This document shows positions 31,947 through 32,876 of a stretch of 32,876 nt of DNA, piece by piece. The first letter of the stretch is position 1. The number at the start of each line of letters is the position of its first letter. Source of the DNA: Blautia sp. (GTDB taxonomy: Bacteria; Bacillota; Clostridia; Lachnospirales; Lachnospiraceae); NCBI GenBank assembly GCA_023664455.1, contig JAMPFM010000032.1:1-32876 (forward strand), read 5' to 3'. The position numbers and the translations under genes were made by a program. Below the pieces are notes generated by a model. It searched no databases. It was not told the DNA's origin and worked only from the letters and a program-made list of their open reading frames with translations.

Positions 31947-32735
31947 CTAAATATGATATTTCATCCACGCTCTGTCACATTCCTGCATCACTCGATTGAC
32001 TGAATAAGTCAAATACAGCAGTGCGCCCCCGCAGATGCCAATCCAGACCGGCGCGGATACTGCCAGATAAATCTTATCCTCCAGTACGAACAACATCCAG
32101 ACGGCAGTCCACAGCATTGATAAAAAGCACGCCACATACTCGGAAGAACAATACCGGCCACAAAGCGTCCGAAAACAGATACAGCATGTCACAATCATGG
32201 GCAGGAAAAACTGAACCACTATTTCCATTATTCCGACCGTAGTAGTCAATGAAACCACTCCGGTAAAAAACGCCAGAAAGATACCGTCCACCACTCCAAA
32301 GATAAGCATCCTCGCCGCATAAATCTGTCTGAGTGAGAAATATGCCGCCCCTTCTATCTCTATAGAATTAGAACTGCGGCTTTTCCATAATTCCGGCACC
32401 GCCAGGATGACAAACAAAGACGCCAGAACCCCCAACGCCCTATGCACAAACAGAACATCTTCCATTTCCTGTAACAGCACCCCTGCAAGAAACAGAACCA
32501 CAAACTGTAAAATCCACCATTTTTTACGGATATACCACATCTGTTCATAGAGGAACTCAAAATAAGGCATCCCTCTTTGTTCCGCCGACTCATAGAAGCA
32601 TCGTATTGACTCATCGACTGTCTTTTGAATAATTGACTCATTCAGTCTATCTATGCTATCTATGCCATCTCCGCTGACCATTTCATCTAACCTATCCCTG
32701 CCATACGCCCGTAGCCTTCTCTCAATATCCTGCAT
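31947..32735 (-). CDS. Membrane protein heading the ABC operon
   Basis: A 262-residue protein. A cytosolic N-terminus of about 72 residues is acidic (MQDIERRLRAYGRDRLDEMV ... YFEFLYEQMWYIRKKWW), followed by about six helices (ILQFVVLFLAGVLLQE, ALGVLASLFVILAVPEL, GVVDGIFLAFFTGVVSL, MEIVVQFFLPMIVTCCICF, MLWTAVWMLFVLEDKI, VWIGICGGALLYLTYSV). It lies 20 nt before the ATPase and is probably co-transcribed. It could be a second permease or an accessory/regulatory subunit. No named family was recognised. A palindromic element copy lies just upstream. Confidence 0.75.
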   Translation of the reverse strand: MQDIERRLRAYGRDRLDEMVSGDGIDSIDRLNESIIQKTVDESIRCFYESAEQRGMPYFEFLYEQMWYIRKKWWILQFVVLFLAGVLLQEMEDVLFVHRALGVLASLFVILAVPELWKSRSSNSIEIEGAAYFSLRQIYAARMLIFGVVDGIFLAFFTGVVSLTTTVGIMEIVVQFFLPMIVTCCICFRTLCGRYCSSEYVACFLSMLWTAVWMLFVLEDKIYLAVSAPVWIGICGGALLYLTYSVNRVMQECDRAWMKYHI

Positions 32736-32770
32736 GTCACTGCCCCCTCTCCTTTCTTTTCTTTTTCCTT

Positions 32771-32876
32771 GGATAATTGCAAAATGTATCTTTCAACAAC
32801 CTAGTTGTGCAGAATATACAATCCAAAAGCAGGTACTGTGAAAACGCCGGTACTTAGATGCCGTATTTTGGCATAG
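32771..32876. repeat. Partial palindromic repeat element (copy D, cut by window end)
   Basis: It begins GGATAATTGCAAAA, then GTTGTGCAGAATATACAATC and GCAGGTACTGTGAAAACGCC, and breaks off in the apical part shared with copy C (GTACTTAGATGCCGTATTTTG), i.e. the inverted right half of copy C. It lies upstream of the membrane protein at 31947-32735, probably in or near its promoter region. Confidence 0.85.

Overview
The window looks like a chromosomal segment of a spore-forming, chemotactic, anaerobic Firmicute, most likely a gut Lachnospiraceae relative. The reasons are the SpoVAD and SpoVAE germination/sporulation proteins, strong GGAGG-type ribosome binding sites, sigma-A-like TTGxxx-17-TATAAT promoters, two methyl-accepting chemotaxis proteins, and a CprABC/lantibiotic-type resistance transporter with its two-component system. 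No rRNA, tRNA, CRISPR array, phage gene or transposase gene was recognised.

Layout. 1-932: the end of a palindromic repeat and a DegV lipid-binding protein. 1037-5873: a lantibiotic/antimicrobial-peptide ABC exporter (ATPase plus two permeases, minus strand) divergent from a response regulator and histidine kinase; a palindromic element sits in the divergent control region. 5879-7300: an AT-rich island of two back-to-back MNT-HEPN toxin-antitoxin modules. 7375-7600: a second palindromic element, then a conserved hypothetical gene. 8204-10528: a five-gene ECF sigma operon (sigma, anti-sigma, two membrane proteins, a lipoprotein). 10729-11818: SpoVAE, RidA and a small protein. 11968-12670: an AT-rich PIN-toxin pair with the toxin gene first. 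12757-14617: a promoter, a structured RNA leader and a chemoreceptor. 14715-17662: SpoVAD and a GH2 glycosidase. 18114-19595: a second chemoreceptor with an all-membrane sensor region. 19700-24272 (minus strand): a KAS III-like enzyme, a YitT membrane protein, a SUV3-type RNA helicase and a phosphopantetheinyl transferase. 24504-26750: a GH31 alpha-glucosidase. 26764-27086: an insertion-like palindromic element bracketed by 18-bp direct repeats. 27106-27531: an unknown protein. 27635-32735: an ECF sigma / anti-sigma pair, then an ABC transporter operon with a membrane protein at its head. 32771-32876: another copy of the palindromic element, cut by the window edge.

The strongest unexplained structure is the dispersed palindrome family (five copies: 1-76, 3359-3570, 7375-7600, 26782-27057, 32771-end). 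Full copies fold as one long hairpin. Two subfamilies share nearly the same apical core but have unrelated, internally complementary basal arms, and core stem pairs change in a compensatory way. Second is a roughly 95-nt RNA predicted to form a three-way junction. It starts at a good sigma-A promoter, ends in a terminator-like stem plus a T-run, and lies just upstream of a chemoreceptor gene.

All functional calls rest on reading protein motifs by eye; no database search or folding program was run.
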